DNA of 49,340 bases from Pseudomonas sp. GM78 (GCF_000282475.1 NZ_AKJF01000009.1:1-49340); one strand, 5' to 3'. Positions 8,552-17,989 are shown, numbered from the stretch's first letter. Notes: generated from the sequence alone by a model not told the origin. A program made the numbers and translations.

Positions 8552-10116
8552 AGCATGCGCTCCAGCCCCACCGTGGTGCTGAGCCAGGCATTGAAGCGTC
8601 GCCACCAACTGGCCGGCTCCTCGGTCAGGGTGTGCATTTTGCCGTCGTCTTCGGTCACCCATACCACTTGGCCATTCTCCAGCCGTGCCTGATAACTCAG
8701 GGCCGGCGCCATGCCTTCCAGTGCCAGTTCGCGTACGCGGGCTGCGAGTTCGGGGCTATCCACCAGCACGCCGACTTCGGTGTTCCACAGCACCGAGCGC
8801 GGATCGAAGTTGAATGAACCAATGAAGGATTTCTGCCGGTCGAAGATGATCGCCTTGCTGTGCAGGCTGGAATCGGACTCGCCATAGGATCTACTGGAAA
8901 ACAGGCGAGGCCCGCTGCCACTTTCATCGCCGGGCTGGCGGCGCAGCTCGAAGAGTTGCACGCCATGCTCCAGCAACGCTTTGCGATACGGGGCGTAGCC
9001 GCCATGCACTGCCGGCACGTCCGTGGCCTCCAATGCATTGGTCAGCAACTTCACCGACACGCCAGCATCGGCGCGACCGGTCAGATACACCAGGCCCGGC
9101 TGACCGGGCACGAAATAGGCCGAGATCATCACCAGCTCTTTGCTGACGCCATCGAGTGCGGGCGCCAATTGGGTGGTCAGCAGCAGCTGCGGGTCTGGCT
9201 CGCCGTCCGCCAGCACTTTGCTCGGTGCATCCCACAGCGCCTGGTTCCAGGCCCAGATCAGCTCTTTGCGCCAGGTATCCAGGCGCGGGTCGGTGGCAAA
9301 CTTCATCAGCTGTTGAAAGAGTGCATGGTTCTGTTTGCGTGATTCTTCCAGGGATTGTTCCAGCCGGGTCCGGGTGTTTTTCAGGTCCTGCGCGGTCGGT
9401 TTGCTCGACAGGAACTGCTCGATGGGCTTGCTCAGCGCACTGTTCCAGTACTGGTCAAAACTGTGGCCCAACTGCTCGGCGACGGGGCCGACGCCGAGTA
9501 TGTCGATATCGGTGAAATTCAGATTCGGCTCGGCATCGAAATACTCGTCCCCCAGATTGCGCCCGCCAACGATGGCCATGCTGTTATCGGCCAGCCACAA
9601 CTTGTTGTGCATGCGCCGGTGTTGCTGCGACAGGTTGAGCAGGCGGCCCATGGTGCGTGTGACGCCCGTGCTGCGCCCCAGGTGCAACGGGTTGAACACA
9701 CGAATCTGAATCTGTGGATGCGCCGCCAGGGTGGCGATGGTGACGTCCTGGCCGTCGCTGGTGGTGTCGTCGAGGAGAATGCGCACACGCACGCCGCGGT
9801 CGGCGGCCTTGAGCATTTCCTCCACCAGCATTCGCGTGCTGACGCCGTCATGCACGATGTAGTACTGCAAATCGAGGCTGCCCTGGGCGTTACGGATCAG
9901 TTCGGCGCGGGCGGTGAAGGCTTCGGTGCTGTCCGATAACAGGCGAAAGCCGGATTTCCCTTCATGGATCGCCGCCTGGGCCTGGACCGAGCGGCCAAAT
10001 GCCGACGCGCTTGCCGGCAGTGCCTGGCTCGGTTGGCGCTGCACGTCGAAGCTGGCGCAGCCGCCAAGGAACGAAGCAATTAACACAAGAGCTGGCAGGA
10101 GCTGTCTGACTCTCAC
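8548..10116 (-). CDS. Phospholipase D-family lipoprotein (ClsC/YmdC-like)
   Basis: 522 residues. A lipoprotein signal (MRVRQLLPALVLIASFLGGC) places it in the envelope. Two HKD catalytic motifs are intact: HNKLWLAD with the following GGRNLGDEYF, and HSKAIIFDRQKSFIGSFNFD. Two HKD motifs with this spacing are seen in bacterial cardiolipin synthases of the ClsC type and in related PLD phosphodiesterases. Phosphatidyl transfer between membrane lipids is the likely reaction but is not proved by sequence. It is convergent with the MFS gene. Confidence 0.85.
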   Translation of the reverse strand: MRVRQLLPALVLIASFLGGCASFDVQRQPSQALPASASAFGRSVQAQAAIHEGKSGFRLLSDSTEAFTARAELIRNAQGSLDLQYYIVHDGVSTRMLVEEMLKAADRGVRVRILLDDTTSDGQDVTIATLAAHPQIQIRVFNPLHLGRSTGVTRTMGRLLNLSQQHRRMHNKLWLADNSMAIVGGRNLGDEYFDAEPNLNFTDIDILGVGPVAEQLGHSFDQYWNSALSKPIEQFLSSKPTAQDLKNTRTRLEQSLEESRKQNHALFQQLMKFATDPRLDTWRKELIWAWNQALWDAPSKVLADGEPDPQLLLTTQLAPALDGVSKELVMISAYFVPGQPGLVYLTGRADAGVSVKLLTNALEATDVPAVHGGYAPYRKALLEHGVQLFELRRQPGDESGSGPRLFSSRSYGESDSSLHSKAIIFDRQKSFIGSFNFDPRSVLWNTEVGVLVDSPELAARVRELALEGMAPALSYQARLENGQVVWVTEDDGKMHTLTEEPASWWRRFNAWLSTTVGLERML

Positions 10117-10176
10117 GTGGGACCGTTCCGATTGGCGGCAGATGTTGGCATATGGACGCTAATCTCCGCGGAAAGG

Positions 10177-11610
10177 TCAGTCGGTCAGCCCATCGGTCTC
10201 CGCTAGCAGTTTGATGGCGGCGGCTCCGACCTTGCGCACGGCTTCCTCAATCTGTGCCGTTGGCTTGGCAGCGTAGTTCATGCGCAGGCAATTGCGATAT
10301 TTGCCCGAGGCGGAAAAAATGCTGCCGACGGCAATCTGTACGCCCTGGTCGTGCAAGGCTCGATTGAGTTTCAGGGTGTCAAAGCCTTCCGGTAGTTCCA
10401 CCCACAGCATGAAGCTGCCTTGCGGGCGGCTGGCGCGGGTGCCTGCGGGGAAATAGCGCGTGACCCAATCGATCATCGCGTCGCGATTGCGCTGGTATTG
10501 GGTGCGCATCCGCCGCAAATGCGGTTCGAAATGACCGGCCTTGAGAAACTCGGCGATGGCAATCTGCGGCTGCGGCGCGGTCGAGCCGGTGCTGATGTAT
10601 TTCATGTGCAGCACGCGTTCCAGATAGCGTCCCGGTGCGACCCAGCCGATACGCAGGCCCGGAGCGAGGGTCTTGGAGAATGAACTGCAGAGCAGAACTC
10701 GCCCGTCTTCGTCGAAGGATTTGATGGTGCGCGGGCGCGGATAGCTGTAGGCCAGTTCGCCATACACATCGTCTTCGATGATCGCCACGTCAAAACGCTG
10801 CGCAAGCATCAACAGCGAGCGTTTGCGCGACTCCGGCATGATATAGCCCAGCGGGTTGTTGCAGTTGGGGGTCAACTGTATGGCCTTGATCGGCCACTGT
10901 TCCAATGCCAGTTCCAGTGCGTCCAGGCTGATTCCGGTGAGCGGGTCGGTGGGGATTTCCAGGGCTTTCATGCCCAGGCCCTTGAGGGTTTGCATGGCGC
11001 CATGAAAGCTCGGCGAATCCACGGCCACGATATCGCCCGGCTCGCAAATGGAGCGAATGCTGGTGGACAGCGCTTCATGGCAGCCGGTCGTAACCACCAG
11101 GTCGCCGGAGCCCAGTTGGCAGCCGGAATCGAGCATCAGCCGGGCGATTTGCTCGCGCAGTTCGAGGTTGCCGTGGATGTTGTCGTAATACAGGCCAGGC
11201 ATGTCCTGTCGGCGACTGAGCTGCGCCAGGCCACGCAGCAACGGTTTGAGGGTCGGGGTGGTGATGTCCGGCATGCCGCGACCCAGTTGCACGACATCCT
11301 TGCGCGGCACCGCGCGGATCAGCTCCAGTACCTGATCCCATTGGGAAATGTCCACCGGCCGCTGCGCCGGGCGGCCCACCGCTGGCAGTTCGGGCAGCTC
11401 GCGGCTGACCGGCACGAAATATCCGGATTTAGGCCTTGGCGTGGCCAGCCCACTGTCTTCGAGCACGCGATAAGCCTGCTGCACCGTGCTCAGGCTGACG
11501 CCATGTTCAACGCTCAACGCCCGCACCGACGGCAGTCGGTCACCGGGGCGATAGAAGCCCTGTTCGATTCGCATGCCGAGCAATTCGGCGAGGTTGACGT
11601 AGAGCGTCAT
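10177..11610 (-). CDS. MocR-type regulator: GntR DNA-binding domain fused to PLP aminotransferase fold
   Basis: 477 residues. Residues 1-75 are a winged helix of the GntR family (FYRPGDRLPSVRALSVEHGV, STVQQAYRVLEDSGLATPRP). Residues 100-470 are a fold-type I aminotransferase with the PLP lysine in SSFSKTLAPGLRIGWV and the cofactor contacts TPNCNNPLGY and IIEDDVYGEL. Proteins of this kind bind PLP or an amino-compound adduct and regulate neighbouring genes. It diverges from the DUF1127 gene and has a clean inverted repeat in front. The exact ligand is unknown; the polyamine/amino-acid context is suggestive. Confidence 0.9.
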   Translation of the reverse strand: MTLYVNLAELLGMRIEQGFYRPGDRLPSVRALSVEHGVSLSTVQQAYRVLEDSGLATPRPKSGYFVPVSRELPELPAVGRPAQRPVDISQWDQVLELIRAVPRKDVVQLGRGMPDITTPTLKPLLRGLAQLSRRQDMPGLYYDNIHGNLELREQIARLMLDSGCQLGSGDLVVTTGCHEALSTSIRSICEPGDIVAVDSPSFHGAMQTLKGLGMKALEIPTDPLTGISLDALELALEQWPIKAIQLTPNCNNPLGYIMPESRKRSLLMLAQRFDVAIIEDDVYGELAYSYPRPRTIKSFDEDGRVLLCSSFSKTLAPGLRIGWVAPGRYLERVLHMKYISTGSTAPQPQIAIAEFLKAGHFEPHLRRMRTQYQRNRDAMIDWVTRYFPAGTRASRPQGSFMLWVELPEGFDTLKLNRALHDQGVQIAVGSIFSASGKYRNCLRMNYAAKPTAQIEEAVRKVGAAAIKLLAETDGLTD

Positions 11611-11691
11611 GTTGCAGTCTCGTCAGAGGTCATGTAGTTGACCAGTACAGATGGGGCCAAAAATCAGGATTCAGTGCGTCTGGCGGCAAAT

Positions 11692-11710
11692 CTGTATGGA
11701 GATAATACAG
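11692..11710. promoter_or_regulatory. Inverted repeat before the MocR-type gene
   Basis: CTGTAT-N7-ATACAG is a perfect 6-base inverted repeat 82-100 bases upstream of the MocR start. Related CTGTA/TACAG half-sites recur at 11643-11650 (CAGTACAG) and 11722-11726. It is a likely operator for the regulator itself and possibly for the divergent DUF1127 gene. Confidence 0.45.
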
Positions 11711-11789
11711 CTTGGTTGAATCTGTAATGCTTTTCGCCGTCCACGCATCATGAAAGCTCTGGCTACCCAAGTAAACAGGAGCAATCAAA

Positions 11790-12035
11790 ATGAACGGCTT
11801 GAGCGATGTGCGGCTGACGTTACACAGTCAGGAGCTGACGGCAGGGCAAGATCACGGTGCGCGCGAGGTGGGCATGCGCAATGCGCCGTCCGGCCTGAAC
11901 CGCTGGAATCGGTTCTGGAGTCGTCTGCACACGCGCAAGGCATTGCTGGAGCTGACACCGGCCCAGCTCAAGGATGTCGGGCTGACGCGTGAGCAGGCGC
12001 GGGAGGAGGGGCTTAAGCCTTTCTGGCGGATCTGA
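11790..12035 (+). CDS. DUF1127 small protein
   Basis: 81 residues. The C-terminal 45 residues (WNRFWSRLHTRKALLELTPA, QLKDVGLTREQAREEG) are the DUF1127/YjiS pattern: arginine-rich, with the L-x-D-I/V-G-L-x-R core. Proteins of this family in other proteobacteria act as small RNA-binding regulators in phosphate, carbon or nitrogen response; none of that is shown here. AGGAG lies ahead of the ATG at 11790. Divergent from the MocR-type gene. Confidence 0.8.
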   Translation: MNGLSDVRLTLHSQELTAGQDHGAREVGMRNAPSGLNRWNRFWSRLHTRKALLELTPAQLKDVGLTREQAREEGLKPFWRI

Positions 12036-12054
12036 ATTCTGTAGCGGTCTTTAG

Positions 12055-12157
12055 GGCCTCATCGCGGGCAAGCCCGCTCCCACAGTTATTGCGGGTGTTC
12101 ACAAGATTTGTGAGTACAGCTAATTCCTGTGGGAGCGGGCTTGCCCGCGATGAGGCC
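12055..12157. repeat. REP inverted doublet, inverted arm orientation
   Basis: GGCCTCATCGCGGGCAAGCC...CCCACAG and CTGTGGGAGC...GATGAGGCC pair over about 30 bases. Here the CCCACAG ends point inward, the reverse of the copies at 2522 and 7272. Confidence 0.88.
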
Positions 12158-12177
12158 CATAAGAACACCGGTAGCTT

Positions 12178-13491
12178 TCAGACCAACTCTTTGAACCGAT
12201 GCCACAACATCCCCAATGCCAACAACGGCGAGCGCAAATGTTTGCCGCCGGGGAAGGTAATGTGTGGCACCTGGGCGAACAGATCGAAGCCTCCACTGTG
12301 CTGCCCGCTGATGGCCTCGGCCAGCAACTTGCCCGCCAGGTGCGTTGCGTTCACGCCATGACCTGAATAGGCCTGGGCGTAATACACGTTCGGCTGATCC
12401 TTGAGCCGCCCGATCTGCGGTAGACGGTTGGCGCCGATGCCGATCATCCCGCCCCACTGATAATCGATCCTCACGCTGGCCAATTGCGGGAAGACGTCCA
12501 GCATCTTTGGCCGCATATAGGCGGCGATGTCTTTCGGATCTCGCCCCGAGTAATGGCAGGCGCCGCCGAACAGCAAGCGGCGATCTGCCGAGAGTCGGTA
12601 GTAATCCAGCGCCACCCGTTGATCGCAGACCGCCATGTTTTGTGGCAATAGCGCGTGGGCTAATTCTTCGCTCAAGGGTTCGGTGGCGATGATATAGCTG
12701 CCGGCGGGCAGCACCTTGCCGCTGAGTTCAGGGTTGAGTTCATTGAGGTAGGCGTTGCAGCCCAGTACCAGCGTTTTTGCCCGTACCGAGCCTTGGGCCG
12801 TATGTACCTTGACCTCGGGGCCGTAATCGATGCGCGTGACGGCCGACTGCTCGAACAGCTTCACGCCCAATTGCTGCGCGGCGGCGGCTTCGCCCAGCGC
12901 CAGGTTCAGCGGGTGCAGATGCCCGGAGCCCATGTCGATCAGGCCGCCGACGTAGCGGTCGGAGCCGACCACGGTGTGCATCTCATGAGGTTGCAGCAAG
13001 CGGGTTTCGTAGCGGTAACCGAGGCTGCGCAATTCTTCGGCGTCTTCGGCGAAACCTTCGAGATCACGGGGCTTGTTGGCAAGGTCACAGTAACCCCAGG
13101 TCAGATCGCAGGGGATCTGAAAACGCTCGACCCGCTGGCGAACGATTTCCACCGCTTCCAGGCCCATGAGCTTCATCTGGCGTACACCGTCGGTGCCGAT
13201 CACGTTGGCAAACTGATCAAGGCCATGGCCAACCCCCCGAATCAACTGCCCGCCATTGCGGCCGCTGGCGCCCCAGCCGATTTTATGGGCTTCAAGCAGC
13301 ACCACGCTCAGGCCGCGCTCCGCCAGTTCCAGCGCTGTGTTCAACCCGGAGAATCCACCACCGACCACGCAAACGTCAGCCAGGAGTTCGCCAGTCAGCA
13401 GCGGATATTCAGGCTGAGGCAGGCTGCTGGCGGCGTAATAGGAGGCGGTGTGCCGGTGATTCGGGGCAGGCTGCTGGGCACGGCCATTCAT
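12178..13491 (-). CDS. FAD-dependent amine oxidoreductase, PuuB/PauB-like
   Basis: 437 residues of the DAO (D-amino acid oxidase-type) fold. The N-terminal Rossmann motif is DVCVVGGGFSGLNTALELAE, followed by LLEAHKIGWGASGRNGGQLI, the signature of the gamma-glutamylputrescine oxidase group. YYAQAYSGHGVNATHLAGKL near the end closes the FAD site. Expected reaction: oxidative deamination of gamma-glutamylated polyamine to the aldehyde that kauB then oxidises. PA5309 (PauB4), as I recall it, is the counterpart. Only one such oxidase is in this window. Divergent from the YkgJ-like gene. Confidence 0.85.
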   Translation of the reverse strand: MNGRAQQPAPNHRHTASYYAASSLPQPEYPLLTGELLADVCVVGGGFSGLNTALELAERGLSVVLLEAHKIGWGASGRNGGQLIRGVGHGLDQFANVIGTDGVRQMKLMGLEAVEIVRQRVERFQIPCDLTWGYCDLANKPRDLEGFAEDAEELRSLGYRYETRLLQPHEMHTVVGSDRYVGGLIDMGSGHLHPLNLALGEAAAAQQLGVKLFEQSAVTRIDYGPEVKVHTAQGSVRAKTLVLGCNAYLNELNPELSGKVLPAGSYIIATEPLSEELAHALLPQNMAVCDQRVALDYYRLSADRRLLFGGACHYSGRDPKDIAAYMRPKMLDVFPQLASVRIDYQWGGMIGIGANRLPQIGRLKDQPNVYYAQAYSGHGVNATHLAGKLLAEAISGQHSGGFDLFAQVPHITFPGGKHLRSPLLALGMLWHRFKELV

Positions 13492-13637
13492 GTGCGTGAT
13501 CCTGATGGGTGCGTCTGGAAAATTTGTCGGAGCATAAGCCGGACCTCGAAGGCGGGCAACATTGGTCGGCCGGTACTGTCTGGATCGGGGCTTTTACGTC
13601 AGAATCCGCTTCTGTTTCGAGATCGGTAGTGGTTTGC

Positions 13638-13991
13638 ATGAGCTGCAACAGTCAGAAAATTCGCACGTTGCGCCAGCAGATTCCCTCGTTCGAGTGCGTC
13701 CCCGGCTGCCACGACTGCTGCGGCCCGGTAACGACCTCGCCGGAGGAAATGTCCCGCCTGCCACGCAAGAGCCGCGCCGAGCAGGATGCGGCGATGGATG
13801 AACTCAATTGCGTCCATCTGGGGCCGAACGGCTGCACGGTGTATGACGAGCGACCGCTGATCTGCCGGTTGTATGGCACCACCAAGACCTTGCCGTGCCC
13901 GAATGGGCGCGGGCCGGTGGAGTTGATTCATCCGAGTGTCGAGAAGCAGGTCTTTGAGTACATGGCCTCGAATCGGCAGGTGCTGGTTTAA
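13638..13991 (+). CDS. YkgJ family cysteine-cluster protein
   Basis: 117 residues from the ATG at 13638, where the family sequence begins (MSCNSQKIRTLRQQIPSFEC); the open frame upstream shares bases with the divergent promoter region. Cysteines fall in the family pattern: CVPGCHDCCG, then CVHLGPNGC and ERPLICRLYG. These cysteines are thought to bind zinc or an iron-sulfur cluster. No function is known. Convergent with dadR, 7 bases apart. Confidence 0.85.
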   Translation: MSCNSQKIRTLRQQIPSFECVPGCHDCCGPVTTSPEEMSRLPRKSRAEQDAAMDELNCVHLGPNGCTVYDERPLICRLYGTTKTLPCPNGRGPVELIHPSVEKQVFEYMASNRQVLV

Positions 13992-13998
13992 AAGGTCT

Positions 13999-14487
13999 TC
14001 AATCCGGAATCGGCAGGCTCAAGCTCTCCTTCACCTCTTCCATCACGATATAGCTCTTGGATTCGCGCACATGCGGCAGCTTGAGCAGGATGTCGCCCAG
14101 CAGTTTGCGGTACGAGGCCATCTCGGAAATCCGCGCCTTCACCAGGTAATCGAAATCTCCTGACACCAGGTGGCACTCCAGGACGTGGGGCAGCTTCAGC
14201 ACCGCACGCCGGAACTCTTCGAAGGTATCGCCGGACTTGTAATCGAGGCTGATCTCGACGAACACCAGGAGACTGCCCTTGAGGTGCTGCGGATTGAGCC
14301 GGGCGTTGTAGCCCATGATGATCCCTTCGCGCTCCAGGCGCCGCACCCGCTCGGTACAGGGCGTGGTCGAGAGTCCGACCTTTTCCCCAAGCTCGGTAAA
14401 GGATATGCGCCCGTCCGCTTGCAGGATCCGCAGGATGTTGCGGTCGATCTTGTCCAGCTCACGTTTGGTCTGAGTGTTGGTACGCAT
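13999..14487 (-). CDS. dadR: Lrp/AsnC regulator of D-alanine catabolism
   Basis: 162 residues from MRTNTQTKRELDKIDRNILR; the longer open frame to 14610 would read through the intergenic promoter region. GGAGGCG stands ahead of this start. The N-terminal HTH (LDKIDRNILRILQADGRISF, TELGEKVGLSTTPCTERVRR) is typical of Lrp, and the C-terminal RAM domain follows. The divergent position beside dadA matches P. aeruginosa DadR, which activates dadA-dadX in response to L-alanine. Confidence 0.9.
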   Translation of the reverse strand: MRTNTQTKRELDKIDRNILRILQADGRISFTELGEKVGLSTTPCTERVRRLEREGIIMGYNARLNPQHLKGSLLVFVEISLDYKSGDTFEEFRRAVLKLPHVLECHLVSGDFDYLVKARISEMASYRKLLGDILLKLPHVRESKSYIVMEEVKESLSLPIPD

Positions 14488-14525
14488 AGGGGATGCGCCT
14501 CCGTGAAAAGGGTTTTTGCCGAGAA

Positions 14526-14554
14526 TTGTCGCCAAATATAGGCGCTTATATAGT
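14526..14554 (+). promoter_or_regulatory. Candidate promoter of dadA
   Basis: TTGTCG (14526-14531), 17 bases, TATAGT (14549-14554). The surroundings are AT-rich (CCAAATATAGGCGCTTATAT), as expected for Lrp-type binding by the divergent regulator. Confidence 0.45.
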
Positions 14555-14644
14555 GAAAAGCACTGGCAAATCTTTTTTACACTGCGCACATCCGAAGCTT
14601 TGAACAACAAACGTCAGCGGTTAGCCGCGATGAGGGAAATGAAA

Positions 14645-15949
14645 ATGCGCGTTATGGTCTTGGGTAGCGGCGTCATCGGTACCACCAGTGCTTATTATCT
14701 GGCGCGTGCCGGGTTTGAAGTGGTGGTGGTGGACCGGCAGCCGGCTGCTGCCATGGAGACCAGTTTCGCCAACGCCGGGCAGGTCTCGCCGGGCTATGCC
14801 TCGCCGTGGGCCGCGCCGGGTGTGCCGCTCAAGGCCATCAAGTGGCTGCTGCAGCGCCATGCGCCTTTGGCGATCAAGGCCACTGCCGACATCGACCAGT
14901 ACCTGTGGATGGCACAGATGCTGCGCAACTGCACCGCCAGCCGTTACGCGGTGAACAAGGAGCGCATGGTCCGCCTGTCCGAGTACAGCCGTGATTGTCT
15001 CGACGAACTGCGCGCCGAAACCGGTATCACCTACGAAGGCCGCAGCCTCGGTACCACACAACTGTTCCGCACCCAGGCCCAGCTCGACGGCGCCGCGAAA
15101 GACATCGCCGTGCTGAAAGAGTCCGGCGTGCCGTTCGAACTGCTCGACCGCGAAGGCATTGCCCGCGTCGAACCGGCCTTGGCCAGCGTCACCAACATCC
15201 TCGCCGGTGCCCTGCGTCTGCCGAACGACCAGACTGGCGACTGCCAGATGTTCACCACCAAGCTTGCCGAAATGGCCACTAACCTCGGTGTGCAATTCCG
15301 TTTCGGCCAGGACATCCAAAGCCTCGACTTCGCCGGTGATCGCATTAACGGCGTGTGGATCGACGGCAAGCTGGAAACCGCTGACCGCTACGTGCTGGCC
15401 CTCGGCAGCTACTCGCCGCAACTGCTCAAGCCGCTGGGCATCAAGGCGCCGGTGTATCCGCTCAAGGGTTACTCCCTGACCGTGCCGATCACCAACCCGG
15501 CGATGGCCCCGACTTCGACCATTCTCGACGAGACCTACAAGGTCGCGATCACCCGTTTCGACAACCGCATCCGCGTTGGCGGCATGGCGGAGATCGCCGG
15601 TTTTGACCTGTCGCTGAACCCGCGTCGGCGCGAAACCCTGGAGATGATCGTCAATGACCTTTATCCTCAGGGCGGCAACCTGGCCGAGGCCAGCTTCTGG
15701 ACCGGCCTGCGTCCGACCACGCCGGACGGCACGCCGATTGTCGGCGCGACCCCGTTCAAGAACCTGTTCCTGAACACCGGTCACGGCACCCTCGGCTGGA
15801 CTATGGCTTGTGGCTCCGGCCGCTTGCTGGCTGACCTGATGGCCAAGAGAAAGCCGCAGATCAGCGCCGAAGGCCTCGATATTTCCCGGTATGGCAGCAA
15901 TCGTCAGGAGCCGGCAAAACATGGCAATCCAGCCCCGGCTCACCAGTGA
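14645..15949 (+). CDS. dadA: D-amino acid dehydrogenase, small subunit
   Basis: 434 residues, the DadA length. The protein starts at [20 protein letters not shown], a Rossmann FAD motif; the frame extends further upstream, but an ATG nearer the GATGAGGG sequence fits the family. [15 protein letters not shown] and the C-terminal [17 protein letters not shown] are DadA signatures. A membrane-associated flavoenzyme that turns D-alanine and other D-amino acids into 2-oxo acids, passing electrons to the respiratory chain. DadX (racemase) follows after a terminator-like hairpin. Confidence 0.96.
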   Translation: MRVMVLGSGVIGTTSAYYLARAGFEVVVVDRQPAAAMETSFANAGQVSPGYASPWAAPGVPLKAIKWLLQRHAPLAIKATADIDQYLWMAQMLRNCTASRYAVNKERMVRLSEYSRDCLDELRAETGITYEGRSLGTTQLFRTQAQLDGAAKDIAVLKESGVPFELLDREGIARVEPALASVTNILAGALRLPNDQTGDCQMFTTKLAEMATNLGVQFRFGQDIQSLDFAGDRINGVWIDGKLETADRYVLALGSYSPQLLKPLGIKAPVYPLKGYSLTVPITNPAMAPTSTILDETYKVAITRFDNRIRVGGMAEIAGFDLSLNPRRRETLEMIVNDLYPQGGNLAEASFWTGLRPTTPDGTPIVGATPFKNLFLNTGHGTLGWTMACGSGRLLADLMAKRKPQISAEGLDISRYGSNRQEPAKHGNPAPAHQ

Positions 15950-15996
15950 GTTCACTGTAGTCGCGCTGCGATAGGCCACAACGCAAGATCCCTCTC

Positions 15997-16042
15997 CCGG
16001 TGCTACTGGCGGTTATCGCCGCCCGCAGCGCCGGTTTTTTTT
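15997..16042 (+). terminator. Terminator or attenuator between dadA and dadX
   Basis: CCGGTGCT (15997-16004) pairs fully with AGCGCCGG (16027-16034), with an inner GGCG/CGCC stem, followed by eight T. It lies only 26 bases before the dadX ATG. A 17-codon frame with a GGAG site (15921-15974, [17 protein letters not shown]) overlaps the end of dadA just before it. Confidence 0.75.
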
Positions 16043-16068
16043 AAACGACCGACCAGAAGTCTGCCGCC

Positions 16069-17142
16069 ATGCGTCCTGCCCGTGCCCTGATCGACCTCCA
16101 AGCCCTGCGCAACAACTACCGACTCGCCCGTGAAGTCACGGGGGCCCGTGCCCTCGCGGTGATCAAGGCCGATGCCTATGGCCATGGGGCCGTGCGTTGT
16201 GCCCAGGCGCTGGAAGCCGAGGCGGATGGGTTCGCCGTGGCCTGCATCGAAGAGGCCCTGGAGTTGCGGGCGGCGGGCATTCGCGCGCCGGTATTGCTGC
16301 TGGAAGGTTTTTTCGAAGCCGATGAGCTGTCGCTGATCGTCGAGCATGATTTCTGGTGCGTGGTGCATTCGCTGTGGCAACTCGAGGCGATCGAGAAAGC
16401 CGCATTGAGCAAGCCGATCACGGTCTGGCTCAAGCTCGACTCGGGCATGCACCGGGTTGGTCTGCATCCGAAGGATTATCAGGCGGGCTATCAACGGCTG
16501 CTGGCCAGCGGCAAGGTCGCGAAGATCGTGCTGATGAGCCACTTCGCTCGTGCCGACGAATTGAACTGCCAGGCCAGTGCCGAGCAGGTCGCAGTCTTCG
16601 AAGAGGCGCGTCAGGGTTTGTCGGCCGAAGTCAGCCTGCGAAATTCCCCTGCGGTGCTCGGTTGGCCACAGATTCCAAGTGATTGGGTGCGCCCTGGCAT
16701 CATGCTCTACGGCGCCACGCCGTTCGAGGAGGCCAACGCCGTGGCCTCGCGCCTGCAGCCGGTGATGACCCTTGAATCGAAGGTGATCAGCGTCCGTGAA
16801 TTGCCAACCGGCGAGCCAATCGGCTATGGCGCCAAATTCATCACCCAGAAGCCGATGCGCGTTGGCGTAGTGGCCATGGGTTATGCCGATGGCTATCCGC
16901 GGTTGGCGCCGACCGGCACGCCAGTATTGGTCGCTGGGCAACGTAGCCAGTTGATCGGCCGGGTGTCGATGGACATGCTGTGCGTCGATCTGACTGATAT
17001 TCCACAAGCGGGTCTGGGTTCGACCGTCGAGTTGTGGGGTAAAAACATCCTCGCCAGCGACGTGGCGATCGCCGCCGGCACGATTCCTTATCAGATCTTC
17101 TGCAACCTGCGCCGGGTGCCAATGCTCTATTCCGGTAGCTGA
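16069..17142 (+). CDS. dadX: Alanine racemase, catabolic
   Basis: 357 residues. PLP lysine in [16 protein letters not shown] (Lys33 or so), and the catalytic tyrosine region [20 protein letters not shown] with [13 protein letters not shown]. It interconverts L- and D-alanine so that DadA can oxidise it. Gene order dadR-dadA-dadX is conserved, but the RidA-like gene that I recall between dadA and dadX in PAO1 is missing; a strong hairpin with a T tract occupies the gap. Confidence 0.95.
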   Translation: MRPARALIDLQALRNNYRLAREVTGARALAVIKADAYGHGAVRCAQALEAEADGFAVACIEEALELRAAGIRAPVLLLEGFFEADELSLIVEHDFWCVVHSLWQLEAIEKAALSKPITVWLKLDSGMHRVGLHPKDYQAGYQRLLASGKVAKIVLMSHFARADELNCQASAEQVAVFEEARQGLSAEVSLRNSPAVLGWPQIPSDWVRPGIMLYGATPFEEANAVASRLQPVMTLESKVISVRELPTGEPIGYGAKFITQKPMRVGVVAMGYADGYPRLAPTGTPVLVAGQRSQLIGRVSMDMLCVDLTDIPQAGLGSTVELWGKNILASDVAIAAGTIPYQIFCNLRRVPMLYSGS

Positions 17143-17195
17143 CGCCGGGCGGTACGAACCGGAAGTCGCCTCGCCGAACAGGATTCAGGTCAAGG

Positions 17196-17212
17196 TGTTG
17201 TAAATACTGAAC
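17196..17212. promoter_or_regulatory. Candidate PauR operator before pauR
   Basis: TGTTGTAAATACTGAAC repeats the TGTT-N8-TGAAC pattern of the kauB site. TTGTAA inside it, with CATGAT 17 bases later, could be the pauR promoter, which suggests autoregulation. Confidence 0.45.
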
Positions 17213-17270
17213 GCTGTCGCCATGATAACGCTCAATATTCCAACAACCTGAATCCCTGGAGGCTCCTGCA

Positions 17271-17819
17271 TTGGACGTCGGTGAACGACTGCAATCAATC
17301 CGCAAGCTCAAAGGTCTTTCCCAGCGTGAGCTCGCCAAACGCGCGGGCGTCACCAACAGCACGATTTCGATGATCGAGAAGAACAGCGTCAGCCCCTCGA
17401 TCAGTTCGCTGAGGAAGGTGTTGGGCGGGATTCCCATGTCCATGGTCGAGTTCTTTTCCGAAGAAATCCTGCAGGAAAAACCGACTCAGATCGTCTACAA
17501 AGCCAACGAGCTGATCGATATTTCCGATGGTGCAGTGACCATGAAACTGGTCGGCCGGGCACACCCGAGCCGCGCTATCGCATTCCTCAATGAAATCTAC
17601 CCACCAGGCGCCGACACCGGTGACGAGATGCTCACCCATGAGGGCGAGGAAACCGGCATTTTGGTGGAAGGGCGACTGGAACTGGTGGTCGGGCTTGAAA
17701 CATTTGTGCTCGAAGCCGGCGATAGCTACTACTTTGAAAGTACCAAGCCGCATCGTTTCCGTAATCCGTTCGATGCGCCGGCGCGACTAATCAGCGCAGC
17801 AACACCCGCGAACTTTTAA
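17271..17819 (+). CDS. pauR: PauR/PuuR-type polyamine repressor (XRE-cupin)
   Basis: 182 residues. Residues 8-62 are an XRE helix-turn-helix (LQSIRKLKGLSQRELAKRAG, TNSTISMIEKN), and residues 105-180 a cupin sensor (EEGEETGILVEGRLELVVG-like, AGDSYYFESTKPHRFRNP). The length and sequence match PuuR of E. coli and PauR of P. aeruginosa, which repress polyamine catabolic genes. I place the start at a TTG with GGAGG seven bases ahead (17258-17262). It lies after dadX on the same strand. Confidence 0.9.
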   Translation: MDVGERLQSIRKLKGLSQRELAKRAGVTNSTISMIEKNSVSPSISSLRKVLGGIPMSMVEFFSEEILQEKPTQIVYKANELIDISDGAVTMKLVGRAHPSRAIAFLNEIYPPGADTGDEMLTHEGEETGILVEGRLELVVGLETFVLEAGDSYYFESTKPHRFRNPFDAPARLISAATPANF

Positions 17820-17989
17820 GGAAAGAGGCGCCCTGCCAGCATGGCCGAGGCACCCAAGACGTTTGACCGTTGCGCAACAAGACCCCTTCGACTTTGGGGT
17901 TGTTTCAGTGTCGCGGGCTTACCGCTATACTTGCGCCCGCCTGCGAACCGTGGCCGTAGGCGTGACTAGCCACCATTGAGGGTGAACGC

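Noticed and set aside
13509-13637. Longer start for the YkgJ-like protein
   Set aside because: Family sequence begins at the ATG at 13638; the upstream part lies in the divergent promoter region.
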